A stretch of 64,000 nucleotides of DNA. It comes from Arcobacter acticola. GTDB lineage: Bacteria; Campylobacterota; Campylobacteria; Campylobacterales; Arcobacteraceae. Shown one piece after another: positions 54,718-64,000 of the stretch. The notes below the pieces were generated by a model. That model had not been told where the DNA came from and did not search any database. It saw nothing but the letters and a program-made list of their open reading frames with translations. How positions within the stretch are numbered: the stretch's first letter is position 1; each line of letters starts with the position of its first letter. Location: the NCBI RefSeq assembly GCF_013177675.1, contig NZ_CP042652.1:2955072-3019071 (forward strand). Direction: 5' to 3'. Position numbers and translations under genes: made by a program.

Positions 54718-56123
54718 GTCACTTGATTCCTACCATTTCTTTTCGATTCATAAAGTAATTCATCTACTCTTTTAAGAAATGTTTTTATACTATCATCTGG
54801 AAGAGTAGCTGTAACTCCAAAACTACATGTAATTTTTATTTCATTTGGAAAAATAGCATCTTCTATATTTGACCTTAAATTTTGAGCAAAATTACAAGCA
54901 TCTTCTTTACTACATGCTTTTAATAAGATGATAAACTCTTCTCCGCCCCATCTTGCAAATATATCTGATTCTCTTAATCTCTTAGCAACAATATCAGATA
55001 AATATTTTAATACTTCATCTCCAACATCATGACCAAAGTTATCATTTATATCTTTAAAGAAATCAATATCAAACATTACAATAGACAAATCTAAAGATTG
55101 TCGTTTAAAAAAAGAAAATTCTGTATTTAAAAAATCATTAAATTTTGCACGATTATAAATCTGTGTTAATTCATCATAGAAAACTCTTTTTTCTAGTTTC
55201 CTTTTTTCTAATGAAATATCAGTAACTTCAGATAATGAGCATATTATATGATCTGTTTTACTTCTTGAAATTGACACAATAAAGGCTTTTACTTCATCTG
55301 ATTTTTTTTCATTAATAAGTATTAAATTATTTTTTTGTTCTGAATTAATCATCATATCTGTCCAATGAAGATTTATTTTAGTATCTACACTAAAGAAACC
55401 CTCATTTTTAATAAAAGTACAATCAATTGAATCATATTTTATTCTAAAATCACTTATATCTTTTGAAGCATAAAACTCTAAAAATTTATCATTTAAGAAT
55501 AATAAATTATATTCATTATCATAAACTATAATCATATTTTCTTGATTTTGAGTTATTTCATTTAATAAAAGATTTTTTTTATTTAAATCTTCTGCTAAAT
55601 CTACCTCTTTTTGAACATCTCTAAGCGATAATAAATATCCCTCTTTTCCTTTTTCATAATCTTTCAAATAAAGTCTAAATCTATTTGATTTTTTATTAAA
55701 ATTAACTAAATCAAGTTCCAAATAATTGTTTTTGTATTCATTTGAAACTATCCAATTCAAAAACTTTTTCATTTCTCCTTGTTTTATATAAGTAGAGAAA
55801 AGTACCGTTGATTTTTTTGATTTTGTAAAATTAAAGAAATCTTGCGCTAAAAAATTTGCTTCTATTATTACTAAACTATTATCTAATAATAAATAAGGAA
55901 ATGGAGCTTCATTAAATAACTTTTGATTCTTTACATTTGCATTTATTAAAGCTAGTTCTTTATTTCTTAACTCTTCATTTTGAGCCTCAAGTTCAGCTTG
56001 ATAAACATCCAATTCATGAAGAAGAGTTTTTAAATCACTATGTTGAAATTTTAAGGAAAAGAATTCGCCTTTTCTTTTTATTATTTCATAAGCTTTTTCT
56101 CTTAATTCTTTATTTTCTTCCAT
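54711..56123 (-). CDS. PAS-GGDEF diguanylate cyclase
   Basis: This protein of about 470 residues begins with the same coiled region as its downstream neighbour (HELDVYQAELEAQNEELR), then has two PAS-like segments (about 50-160 and 190-300) and a GGDEF domain with RWGGEEFIILL and an RESD inhibitory site. It should make c-di-GMP. The start is taken at the ATG at 56123 with GAGG upstream, 14 bases within the end of the CheB-CheR gene. It overlaps the HD-GYP gene by 7 bases, so one operon made and degraded c-di-GMP. Confidence 0.88.
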   Translation of the reverse strand: MEENKELREKAYEIIKRKGEFFSLKFQHSDLKTLLHELDVYQAELEAQNEELRNKELALINANVKNQKLFNEAPFPYLLLDNSLVIIEANFLAQDFFNFTKSKKSTVLFSTYIKQGEMKKFLNWIVSNEYKNNYLELDLVNFNKKSNRFRLYLKDYEKGKEGYLLSLRDVQKEVDLAEDLNKKNLLLNEITQNQENMIIVYDNEYNLLFLNDKFLEFYASKDISDFRIKYDSIDCTFIKNEGFFSVDTKINLHWTDMMINSEQKNNLILINEKKSDEVKAFIVSISRSKTDHIICSLSEVTDISLEKRKLEKRVFYDELTQIYNRAKFNDFLNTEFSFFKRQSLDLSIVMFDIDFFKDINDNFGHDVGDEVLKYLSDIVAKRLRESDIFARWGGEEFIILLKACSKEDACNFAQNLRSNIEDAIFPNEIKITCSFGVTATLPDDSIKTFLKRVDELLYESKRNGRNQVTC

Positions 56124-58920
56124 TACAAGCATCCTCAATGTTTAAAGAATCAATGATATTATCTAATTGACTTTGATCAGCTTTTTCATCCATAAATTGA
56201 CTAATATCAACAAAAGTTCCTATCATTTCTATAGGTTCATTTTTTTCATCAAATCTCAATATTGTATCTTTTGAAATTAAAGTTAAATAATTACCATTTT
56301 TGTTTTTAAATCTATATTTTATATTTATAGTTTTTTCATTTGATTTTAATTTTTTTACGTTAATTATGTGATTTTTCATAATTTCCACTTCATCTGGATA
56401 ATATAACTCTACAAAATCACTTGCTGTTTTTTTATTTAAATCACCTAATTTATAACCTGTTATTTTTGTATATTCTTCATTAATGTAAGTTATTCTCTCT
56501 TTTTCAAAATTATAAATATATATACCATTTAAGTTTACTGCTGAAAGAGTATATATCATCTCTTTTTTGTTTTTGTTATTTTCTTCTTTTTCTTTCTCTT
56601 GAGTTATATCTCTTATTGTTCCAATAAATCTTAGTACATGTGCTGAATTAGTCTCTTTTACACCTATATAATAACACTGAATCCAAATATACTCTTCATT
56701 TTTATTTAATACTCTTAAATCTAATATACAAGAGTCTATTTTATTTAAAAGTAAGTCTTCTATTTTTTGCTGTCTTATTTTTTTATCATCTTTATGAATT
56801 TGAGATTCATACCAAGTCATAAAATCTACTTTATGTGACAAATCACTTAACTCATACCCTAAAATTTTTGCAAAATTATCATCAATGTAATAATCAGACA
56901 TATTGCTTACATGATAATCAATTATTCCAACTTTTGTAACATCATGAATAGCTTTTATTCTAAAAGAAATATCTTCTAACTCTTTTTTTAATTTTATAGT
57001 AGTTTTATTTTCTTCATCTCTTTCTTCGTACATAGACCTCATCTCTGTATATGCTGTTTGAAGCTCTTCATTTGTACTTTGAAGCTCTTCATTTGTAGTT
57101 TCTAACTCTTCATTTGAACTTTGAAGTTCCTCATTTGAACTTTGAAGTTCCTCATTTAAACTTTGCATCTCTTCATTTGAGGTTTCAAGTTCTTCAATTA
57201 CTGTTTGTAAATGCTCTTTTGTTTTTGCTATTTCTAGATTTAAGGCTTCTACTTCACCACTATATTCATCTGAATTTAAATACTCTTTTTTCTCAAAAAT
57301 AATTGATTCTTCTTCTTGAAAACAAATTAAATATAAATCTTTTGTATATGAATTATCTAGTGGGGAAACTAGCATTCTTACATAAACAACTTCACTATTT
57401 ATTGTAACTTTTATAAAATTACTTTTTATAGTTTTTTTCTCTTTTTGAGAAGCGTGCAAATTTGCTCTTAATTCAAGACTCAAAGAATCATGTATATTTT
57501 TAAATACATTTTGAGTAATTTCACCCTCAGGATGTACTAAATAAGGATTTTTTCCTTTAATATAAACCATTTCAAAACTATCATTTACAATAATACATCT
57601 AGGAATAATATGTTTTCTTATATGCTCAGTCATCATATCAGATATTGTAGGCTGAACAGCTGCTTCCACTTCTTTATATTGATATCTAGCTTTTTCTCTT
57701 TCACTTGGAAGTTTGACAGGGAATGGAGGTGTTTTTTGCCCATGAAATATAGCTTGATATATTTTCCATTTTTTATCTAAAAATTTAAATTGATAATTGT
57801 ATCTTCCAATAGATTCAGATTTTCCTAAAAATAGTATTCCCGTATCATTTAAAGCATAATGAAACATAGGAAAAATTCTATCTTGAAGTTCAGTCGTAAA
57901 GTATATAAGCATGTTTCTGCAAGAGATTAAATCAAGTCTCATAAATGCAGGATCTGAAATAATATTATGTCTTGAGAAAATACACATATCTCTTATTGGT
58001 TTTATTACTTCATACTCATCATTTTTAACTGTAAAATATTTTTTTACTATATTTCTATCAACATTTATAATTGCAGCTTCTGGATATCTAGCTTTTCTAC
58101 AAATTGAAGTTACACTTTCGTCTAAATCTGTTGCAAATATTTGTATTTTATAATCAGCTACTTTATTCTCCAAAAGTTCTGATAGAATTATTGCTATTGA
58201 ATATGGCTCTTCTCCCGTACTACATCCAGGAATCCAGATTCTAATGTTTTTATCTTTTTTTTCTTCAATGGCTTTTTTTAATATCTCTTTTAATGAAGCA
58301 AAAGCCTCCTCATCTCTAAAAAATGATGTAACATTTATCAAAATATCTTGGAAAAGTAAATCTGCTTCTTCTGCATTTTCTAAAAGATATTTATAATAAT
58401 TACTCATATTAACTATTTTAAGAGCAGCCATTCTTCTTTCAATTCTTCTTTGAATTGTAGAGTTTTTATATAATGAAAAGTCAACTTTTTTGACAGTATA
58501 TATTTTTTTGATAATGCTAGTATAAACTTGATTTTGATTTTGAATAGGATTTTGATTTATATTTTTTCCCCTATAATTCAAAATCTCTATAATTTCAGTT
58601 ATCATAACTTCAGTATCTAAAATAAGGTCAATATTTCCAGTATTTATTGCAGAATTTGGCATTCCATCATATTTTGCATTCATAGGTTGTTGTGCTATTG
58701 TAAATCCATCTTCTGATTTAATAGCCCTAATCCCCCTACTTCCATCACTTCCAGTTCCTGAAAGAATAATTCCTATTGATTTATTTTTTTTAGCATTTGC
58801 TATTGATTCAAAAAGTAAATTTACAGATGGTTTTGGTCCATAACTTATCTCTTTTGTTTCTAGAAGTAATATTTTATCTTCATCAACTACAATATTTTTA
58901 TTTGGAGGGCAAATATACAT
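56110..58920 (-). pseudogene. CheB-CheR-PAS fusion, 3' part after IS630 split
   Basis: This 936-residue frame starts within a CheB methylesterase domain (MYICPPNKN, catalytic Asp in LSGTGSDGSRG), then has a CheR methyltransferase domain (SAM motif PGCSTGEEPYSIAI, about 235), a coiled coil of repeated NEELQSS units (about 575-620) and three PAS-like domains. The CheB Ser and His lie upstream in 60066-60296, split off by an IS630 element. CheR may still fold if translation restarts. The whole gene would encode about 1015 residues. Confidence 0.85.
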
Positions 58921-58940
58921 AGTATTTGCTTCAATTATTA

Positions 58941-60077
58941 CTCCACCGATAAACTAAACTAATTATATGCTAAATTTAGCTATAATTTGAAATGGAAAAA
59001 ATAAATAAATTAGAAAAAAATGATGCTAGAAAAGTAGATTCAAATACATTACAGTATCTCAGAGATAGAGCAATTAAATTAAGGGATAGTGGTATAAGTA
59101 ATCTTGAAACAGCTGCAATATTAGGTTTGTCAAAAATTACAACATCAAGATGGTATAGCAAATATAAAAAAGATGGTCAAAAAGCACTTAAAGTTCAAAA
59201 AACTGGTCGTCCTAAAAAGTCTGGTAAGAGACTTAGCGATGAACAAGAGGAAAAAATCATCCGAATGCTTATAGATACAACCCCAGAACAATTAAAGTTT
59301 AAGTTTGCTTTGTGGACAAGAGAAGCTGTAAAACAGTTAATTCTAAGAGTAGTAGATATTGATATGCCAATATCAACAGTTGGAGATTATCTTGCAAAAT
59401 GGCAATTTACTTCGAAAAAACCAATAAAAAGAGCTTATGAAAGAAAAGATAGTGCAACTAAAGCTTGGTTGGAAGAAACATATCCAAAAATCAAAAAAGA
59501 AGCAAAAATAAATAATGCTGATATTTGGTGGGCTGATGAGACTGCTTGTGTATCAATGCCATCAAATTTAAAAGGATATGCTCCAATAGGAAGTAAAATA
59601 AAACCTATTCTTACTCATACAGCTAAAAAGTTTAAAGTGAATATGATATCAGCCATTACAAATACAGGTAAATCAATGTTTGCATTGTATGATGATTCAA
59701 TAGCTACAGATAATTTTATAGATTTTTTAGAAAAAGTAATAAAATCAAATGATAAAAAAGTATTTATGATAGTAGATAACCTAAGAGTACATCATGCTAA
59801 ATTAGTAAAAGCTTGGGAAGAAAAGCATAAAGATAAAATCAAACTCTTTTATCTTCCACCATACTCCCCAGAATTTAATCCTGATGAATATTTGAATCAA
59901 GATTATAAGAGTAATGTACATAAAAATGGTCTGCCAAAAAATCAAAAAGAACTAAAAGAAAACACACAAAATTATATGGAGAATTTACAAAAAAATCCAC
60001 AAAAAATAGCTAACTTTTTTCAACATCAAAGTGTTAAATATGCTAGCTAATGAAATTAGCTCTGTTTATTGGGGGAG
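58941..60077 (+). mobile_element. IS630-family insertion sequence
   Basis: This 1137-bp element carries one transposase. Its ends are imperfect inverted repeats: CTCCACCGATAAAC at 58941 and CTCCCCCAATAAAC as the inverted right end at 60077, about 19 of 24 positions alike. It is flanked by TA at 58939-58940 and 60078-60079, the target duplication of the family. It is inserted in the CheB part of a CheB-CheR gene in the opposite orientation. Confidence 0.9.
58992..60050 (+). CDS. IS630-family transposase
   Basis: This 352-residue transposase has an N-terminal helix-turn-helix (DSGISNLETAAILGLSKITT), a winged helix segment and a DDE core: WWADETACVSMP, MIVDNLRVHHAK and LPPYSPEFNPDEYLNQDYK. All three acidic residues are present. 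It fits IS630, which inserts at TA. It is probably active or recently active given the intact ends. Confidence 0.93.
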   Translation: MEKINKLEKNDARKVDSNTLQYLRDRAIKLRDSGISNLETAAILGLSKITTSRWYSKYKKDGQKALKVQKTGRPKKSGKRLSDEQEEKIIRMLIDTTPEQLKFKFALWTREAVKQLILRVVDIDMPISTVGDYLAKWQFTSKKPIKRAYERKDSATKAWLEETYPKIKKEAKINNADIWWADETACVSMPSNLKGYAPIGSKIKPILTHTAKKFKVNMISAITNTGKSMFALYDDSIATDNFIDFLEKVIKSNDKKVFMIVDNLRVHHAKLVKAWEEKHKDKIKLFYLPPYSPEFNPDEYLNQDYKSNVHKNGLPKNQKELKENTQNYMENLQKNPQKIANFFQHQSVKYAS

Positions 60078-60296
60078 TAATAATTCACCATCTTCAGCAG
60101 CTTTTATTTTAATAGGTGCATCTTTTGACAATAGTTCAACTAAAAGACTTTTATATGTGGGAGATAGATGTTGAGCAACTATATATGTAAAATTAGTATT
60201 TGTAGGAATATGATTAACTAAATTTTGTAAAGCTTCCAGTCCTCCTGCACTTGCACCAATACCAATATATATCAAATCATTATTTTTCATTATCAT
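60066..60296 (-). pseudogene. CheB-CheR-PAS fusion, 5' part before IS630 split
   Basis: This 76-residue fragment begins the CheB domain: YIGIGASAGGLEAL holds the nucleophilic Ser and VAQHLSP the catalytic His. It ends GELL, then LPQ from the IS630 end. After removal of the element and one TA, the frame continues as GELLIIEANTMYICPPNKN into 58920-56110. It lacks the Asp and cannot act alone. Confidence 0.85.
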
Positions 60297-60504
60297 GCCT
60301 ATTTTTTATATTAAGGAATATTTAATCAATTTTATTATTAGATATCAGATAAAATGTGGAATTTTTTATCAATTTTAATATAATCTTTTTTTATGATTAA
60401 ACTTAATAATAATTAAATAAAAATACTCTTTGTTACATAAACACTTATAAGACACTAAAAAAGTGTAAAATTACGTAAAATATAAAGAATCATTAGGAGA
60501 TAAA

Positions 60505-61422
60505 TTGAACTATCAAGCTATTTTAGAAGAAATAGAAAAGGAAATACAAGCTCTTTTTTCAGAAGGTAAAGTTGCAGATTATATTCCAGCACTTGCAAAA
60601 GTAGATCCAAATCAGTTTATTATGTCTGTTCGTTTATTTGATGGAACTTCTTTTGGAGTAGGAGACGTTAATAGTAAGTTTTCTATTCAAAGCATTTCAA
60701 AAGTTTTTACATTTACCCTAGCCCTTCATCAATATGGAAGAGATCTTTATCAAAGAGTAGGACATGAACCATCAGGTGATCCTTTTAACTCTTTAGTTCA
60801 ACTTGAATATGAAAATGGAATTCCTAGAAATCCATTTATAAATGCAGGTGCCATAGTAACCACAGATACCCTAGTTTCAATTCATAAAAAATATACTTTT
60901 AAATTTATTTTAGATTTTATAAAAAAAGTTGCAAATGATGACACAATAACTTATGATAAAGATATTTATAAATCAGAATTAGAAAATGGATTTAAAAATT
61001 TTGCACTAATAAATATGATAAAAAGCTACAATAATATTCATAATAAAATTGATACAGTTATTAATACTTATTTTAAACAATGCTCTATTATGATGAGTAC
61101 TTCTCAACTTGCTCAATCTATGCAATACATAGCAAATCATGGTGTTAATCCTCTTACAAATGAAAGATTAATTAGCATATCAAAAGCAAAAAGAACAAGT
61201 TCTTTAATGTTAACTTGTGGTCACTATGATGCAAGTGGTGATTTTGCATATAAAGTTGGACTTCCAGGGAAAAGTGGTGTTGGAGGTGGAATTGTGGCTA
61301 TCGTTCCTCAAAAAATGTCAATATGTGTTTATTCACCCAAATTAAATGCCCAAGGTAATTCACTAATTGGAACAAAGGCATTAGAACTATTTACTTCAAA
61401 AACAGGCTTATCAATTTTTTAA
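60505..61422 (+). CDS. glsA: Glutaminase
   Basis: This 305-residue enzyme hydrolyses glutamine to glutamate and ammonia. The beta-lactamase-like active site has the Ser-Lys pair in FSIQSISKVFT, with NPFINAGAIV and the C-terminal GKSGVGGGIVA. The start is a TTG at 60505 with AGGAGATAAA upstream. The length is typical for GlsA. It is a single gene. Confidence 0.93.
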   Translation: MNYQAILEEIEKEIQALFSEGKVADYIPALAKVDPNQFIMSVRLFDGTSFGVGDVNSKFSIQSISKVFTFTLALHQYGRDLYQRVGHEPSGDPFNSLVQLEYENGIPRNPFINAGAIVTTDTLVSIHKKYTFKFILDFIKKVANDDTITYDKDIYKSELENGFKNFALINMIKSYNNIHNKIDTVINTYFKQCSIMMSTSQLAQSMQYIANHGVNPLTNERLISISKAKRTSSLMLTCGHYDASGDFAYKVGLPGKSGVGGGIVAIVPQKMSICVYSPKLNAQGNSLIGTKALELFTSKTGLSIF

Positions 61423-61488
61423 CCCTGTTTTAGTATAATCAATAAAATATACAATTTTGTATCATATTAATTTTTAGGATTTGAAAAA

Positions 61489-62103
61489 ATGAGTGCATTG
61501 GAAATAGCTGATATTATTGGAGTAATTTGTTTTGCACTAAGTGGTTTTTTAATTGCTGTACACTATAAACTAGATATTTTAGGTGTTTTTATCTCATCAT
61601 TTTTAACGGCACTTGGTGGTGGAATGATTAGGGATGTTTTAGCTGATAAAACACCTTATGTTTTTACTAACAATCTTCCTGTTGTATTAGTTGTAGCTAC
61701 TGTTTTAATTGCCCTACTTTTTAAACTTCATAAAATAGATGATTTAGAAGGAAAAACTGCTTTTATAATCTCCGATGCTGTTGGTTTAGTATCTTTTTCA
61801 ATCACAGGCTCAATTGTAGCTATTCAAAATGAATTTAATTTTTTAGGTGTTTTAATCTTAGCCTTTCTTACAGCCGTTGGAGGTGGAACAATAAGAGATA
61901 TTTTAATAAATAGAGTACCATCTATTTTAGTATCAGAATTTTATGCTACTGTTGCATTGATTATAGCAACTATAATATTTACATTAGAATTATTTGAATT
62001 AAGAAACTTATTTACTATGATGGTTGTATTTATTTTTGGAGTAATTTTAAGACTACTTGCATATTATAAAAAGTGGCATTTACCGACTTTATCTAAAGAA
62101 TAA
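61489..62103 (+). CDS. UPF0126/TRIC-type membrane protein
   Basis: This 204-residue protein has two copies of the UPF0126 domain, each three membrane segments and a GGG(M/T)IRD signature: ALGGGMIRDVLADK and AVGGGTIRDILINR. Family members include TRIC-like cation channels and YicG glycine transporter-type proteins. The ion or solute is not known. It has an AGGATT ribosome site. Confidence 0.88.
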   Translation: MSALEIADIIGVICFALSGFLIAVHYKLDILGVFISSFLTALGGGMIRDVLADKTPYVFTNNLPVVLVVATVLIALLFKLHKIDDLEGKTAFIISDAVGLVSFSITGSIVAIQNEFNFLGVLILAFLTAVGGGTIRDILINRVPSILVSEFYATVALIIATIIFTLELFELRNLFTMMVVFIFGVILRLLAYYKKWHLPTLSKE

Positions 62104-62172
62104 TTTTTCTTCCTTAACCTTTCGTTTACTATTTGTTGATAAAATCTTGCATTTTAAAACCAAAGGAAAAAA

Positions 62173-62628
62173 ATGATAAAAAAATTTTTATTTACAATAT
62201 TTTTAGGATTAAGTGCATTTGCTAACTCTTTAACAGTAGGAAGTGATCTTCCAGTATTAACAGTAAAAGATCAATTTGAAAAAGAAAGCACAATTGATTC
62301 AAAAATCAAAACTGTTATTTTTTCTGCTACTAAAGAAGAAAGTAATACTATAAAAGAGTTTTTAGCAGCTAAAGAAAAAGATTATTTAATTAACAATAAT
62401 ATTGCATATGTTGCTGATATTACAGGAATGCCAAGTTTAATTTCTAAATTTTTTGCAATACCTAAAATGAAAGATTATAATTTTTCAATTCTTTTAATTG
62501 ATGAAGATAACAAAGCATTATTTCCAGTTGAACAAGATAAAATTACTATTATTACTTTAGATAATTCTAAAGTTACAAGTATTAAATTTATTAAAACAGC
62601 TGAAGATTTAGCAACTACTTTAAAATAA
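62173..62628 (+). CDS. Periplasmic thioredoxin-fold-like protein
   Basis: This 151-residue protein has a Sec signal peptide (KKFLFTIFLGLSAFANS) and a predicted alpha/beta fold like thioredoxin (KIKTVIFSATKEES, ISKFFAIPKMKDY, FSILLIDEDNKALFPV). No CxxC is present, so it is not a dithiol oxidoreductase. The function is unknown. It has AAAGGAAAAA before the ATG and a clear terminator after it. Confidence 0.72.
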   Translation: MIKKFLFTIFLGLSAFANSLTVGSDLPVLTVKDQFEKESTIDSKIKTVIFSATKEESNTIKEFLAAKEKDYLINNNIAYVADITGMPSLISKFFAIPKMKDYNFSILLIDEDNKALFPVEQDKITIITLDNSKVTSIKFIKTAEDLATTLK

Positions 62629-62636
62629 GTATTTCT

Positions 62637-62664
62637 CTACTAGCTTTTAAGCTAGTAGTTTTTC
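62637..62664 (+). terminator. Terminator after the periplasmic protein gene
   Basis: CTACTAGCTT (62637-62646), loop TT, AAGCTAGTAG (62649-62658), then TTTTTC. It overlaps the stop codon of the convergent purN gene and may work in both directions. Confidence 0.85.
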
Positions 62665-63255
62665 AAAAGCCTCTACAATAGCTTCTTTTTCAAGCTCTTT
62701 TATTTTATTTTCTAAACTATCAACTGTTTCATTATTTTCAAGTTCTAATTCTTTTGTAAGAATAATTTCACCCTTATCATAAACTTCATTCACATAATGA
62801 ATGGTAACCCCTGATTTTTTTTCACCATTTTTTATAATAGCTTCGTGAACAAATCTTCCATACATTCCTTGACCACCATAAATCGATGGTAGAAGGGCTG
62901 GATGGGTATTTATAATTTTATTAGGAAAGGCATTTAAAAGACTTGATTCGATTTTTTTCATAAAACCTGATAAAAATACATAATCACAATCAAAATCTTT
63001 TAATAATCTTGCACATTTATCATCTATATTTTGACCAGGATATCTTTTATCATTTATAATAAAATTTGGAATATTATAAGATTCTGCTTTTGATAAAACT
63101 CCTGCATTTGTATTGTTTGAAATTACCACAACAATTTTAGCATTAAGTTTTTTTTCATCAATAGCTTTTTGTATAGTTTCAAATCCACTACCATTATATG
63201 AAGCTAATATTCCGATTTTTTTACCTGTGAACAGGATTTTATTTTCTTCTGTCAT
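62647..63255 (-). CDS. purN: Phosphoribosylglycinamide formyltransferase
   Basis: This 202-residue enzyme adds the formyl group from 10-formyltetrahydrofolate to GAR in purine synthesis. It shows the GAR-binding loop GSGFETIQKAI, the catalytic NTHPALLPSIYG and the folate-binding DKGEII with the conserved Asp. The length is typical. It has TTAGGATATATA before the ATG. Confidence 0.93.
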   Translation of the reverse strand: MTEENKILFTGKKIGILASYNGSGFETIQKAIDEKKLNAKIVVVISNNTNAGVLSKAESYNIPNFIINDKRYPGQNIDDKCARLLKDFDCDYVFLSGFMKKIESSLLNAFPNKIINTHPALLPSIYGGQGMYGRFVHEAIIKNGEKKSGVTIHYVNEVYDKGEIILTKELELENNETVDSLENKIKELEKEAIVEAFEKLLA

Positions 63256-63306
63256 TATATATCCTAATTTTTTAAAAGCATTGATTATATCTTTTTTAAA
63301 ATTAGA

Positions 63307-63771
63307 TTACAATCTTTGAGCATGGGTTAAAGCTATTGCAATAGCATCTGTAATATCAAGTGGTTTAATCTCTTTTTTAACCCCTAAAAGCCTTTTAACC
63401 ATGAAAGCCACCTGTTCTTTTGTTGCTTTTCCATTTCCAGTTACTGCTTGTTTTACTTGTAGAGGTGTATATTCAGCAAAATTTCCAAATTTTTGTAAAA
63501 TCTTAAGAGAAATAGCACCTCTAAATTGCGCTAATTTTATAACAGTTTTTGGATTAAATGCATAAAACATATCTTCTATTGAAACATGATTGATTACATG
63601 CTTATCAAATATCAAATCAAAACCCTCAGTCATCTCTACAATTTGCTCTTGCAAAATTTTAGTTTTTATTTTTATTAACCCTGCTTCTATCAATTTTACG
63701 CTATTTCCATTCTTTTCTACTATGGCATATCCACAGTTTCTAGTCCCTGGGTCAATTCCTAATATTTTCAC
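63307..63771 (-). CDS. ruvC: Crossover junction endodeoxyribonuclease RuvC
   Basis: This 154-residue Holliday junction resolvase has the catalytic acidic residues in [27 protein letters not shown] and a C-terminal [13 protein letters not shown]. It works with RuvAB in recombination repair. In several Campylobacterota ruvC is near dnaA, which agrees with the DnaA boxes directly upstream. Confidence 0.93.
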   Translation of the reverse strand: MKILGIDPGTRNCGYAIVEKNGNSVKLIEAGLIKIKTKILQEQIVEMTEGFDLIFDKHVINHVSIEDMFYAFNPKTVIKLAQFRGAISLKILQKFGNFAEYTPLQVKQAVTGNGKATKEQVAFMVKRLLGVKKEIKPLDITDAIAIALTHAQRL

Positions 63772-64000
63772 CTTTTCACTCTTTTCATTCTTTATTTATT
63801 CACATTACACAACATGCGATATAATGGTATCTTTTTGATAAATTCTTTCTTAAAAGAAAAAAACTATTCACTACTTATTCACCATGTGTATAACTTATAA
63901 TTCTTGTATAAATTTACTGTATTTATATTACTTTGAAGCTGTTTTATAAAAAATTTTGATATAATATTTACTAATTACGTATTAAAGAGTTTATAAATAG
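63772..64000 (+). other. Candidate chromosomal replication origin (DnaA-box cluster)
   Basis: Four DnaA-box-like 9-mers lie between 63796 and 63893: TTATTCACA (63796-63804), CTATTCACT (63864-63872), TTATTCACC (63875-63883) and TTATACACA on the minus strand (63893-63885). Three share the TTCAC core reported for Campylobacterota DnaA. The following 63900-64000 is very AT-rich and could be the unwinding element. No gene is seen. dnaA itself would lie just beyond the window. Confidence 0.6.

Noticed and set aside
57061..57204. Tandem 21-base-like repeats resembling a short array
   Set aside because: They encode the NEELQSS-type coiled coil typical of CheB-CheR proteins, so they are explained by protein structure.
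60452..60466. ACACT-A5-AGTGT hairpin before the glutaminase gene
   Set aside because: Only five base pairs and no partner site; could be chance in AT-rich DNA.
1..64000. CRISPR array, tRNA or rRNA genes
   Set aside because: No regularly spaced identical repeats with unique spacers and no cloverleaf or rRNA-like sequence was recognised by eye.

Overview
The window is strongly AT-rich with a high coding density. Its gene content points to the Arcobacter group of Campylobacterota: TypA, an FdhT/FdhU-like pair, cryptochrome-DASH, multi-domain hemerythrins, many PAS/GGDEF/HD-GYP sensors, HrcA/HspR-type heat-shock operators, and RuvC next to a cluster of DnaA boxes with a TTCAC core. The organism call is inference from gene content; no rRNA or tRNA gene was found. 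The right edge (63772-64000) looks like the approach to the chromosomal origin.

Layout. 0.3-5.5 kb: two hemerythrin genes (one with an internal deletion), small proteins, a NIF3-like protein, cry-DASH and a HepT/MntA toxin-antitoxin pair. 5.5-7.4 kb: an IS110-family element with nested inverted repeats and a possible bridge RNA. 7.4-13.9 kb: DUF2237, two RelE/ParE-type modules, a RusA-like nuclease, a BaiN/HI0933-like flavoprotein, a MoxR-ATPase/VWA pair and a cupin. 14.0-21.8 kb: a sulfur-assimilation operon (metY, an Rrf2 regulator without cysteine, cysK, DUF2061, cysH, cysD, cysN, a half-length sulfite reductase). A four-helix-bundle gene bordered by heptamer repeats sits between cysD and cysN. 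21.9-27.1 kb: a cysteine-desulfurase-like enzyme, a diguanylate cyclase, a metallophosphoesterase, an overlooked 34-residue membrane peptide and hsp20 with CIRCE- and HAIR-like operators.

27.3-38.0 kb: two convergent gene sets with circularly permuted ATP-grasp, alpha-E, transglutaminase, DUF2126 and AstE-like proteins, forming a predicted amidoligase/peptide-processing system of unknown product. 38.3-42.9 kb: typA, then an envelope-lipid operon (EptA-like, PAP2, DgkA). 43.0-50.1 kb: PhoX behind a Pho-box-like repeat, then an SHP/DHC/cytochrome b561 cluster (b561 frameshifted) linked to a CpxP-like protein and a two-component system. 50.3-51.8 kb: YedE/FdhT and TusA-like proteins.

51.8-60.3 kb: a signalling operon broken by two insertion sequences. 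An IS5-family element with a TCAT target duplication splits an HD-GYP-GGDEF gene, and an IS630-family element at a TA duplication splits a CheB-CheR-PAS gene. In both cases removing the element and one duplication copy restores one continuous reading frame. 60.5-64.0 kb: glutaminase, a UPF0126/TRIC-type membrane protein, a periplasmic thioredoxin-fold-like protein, PurN, RuvC and the candidate oriC.
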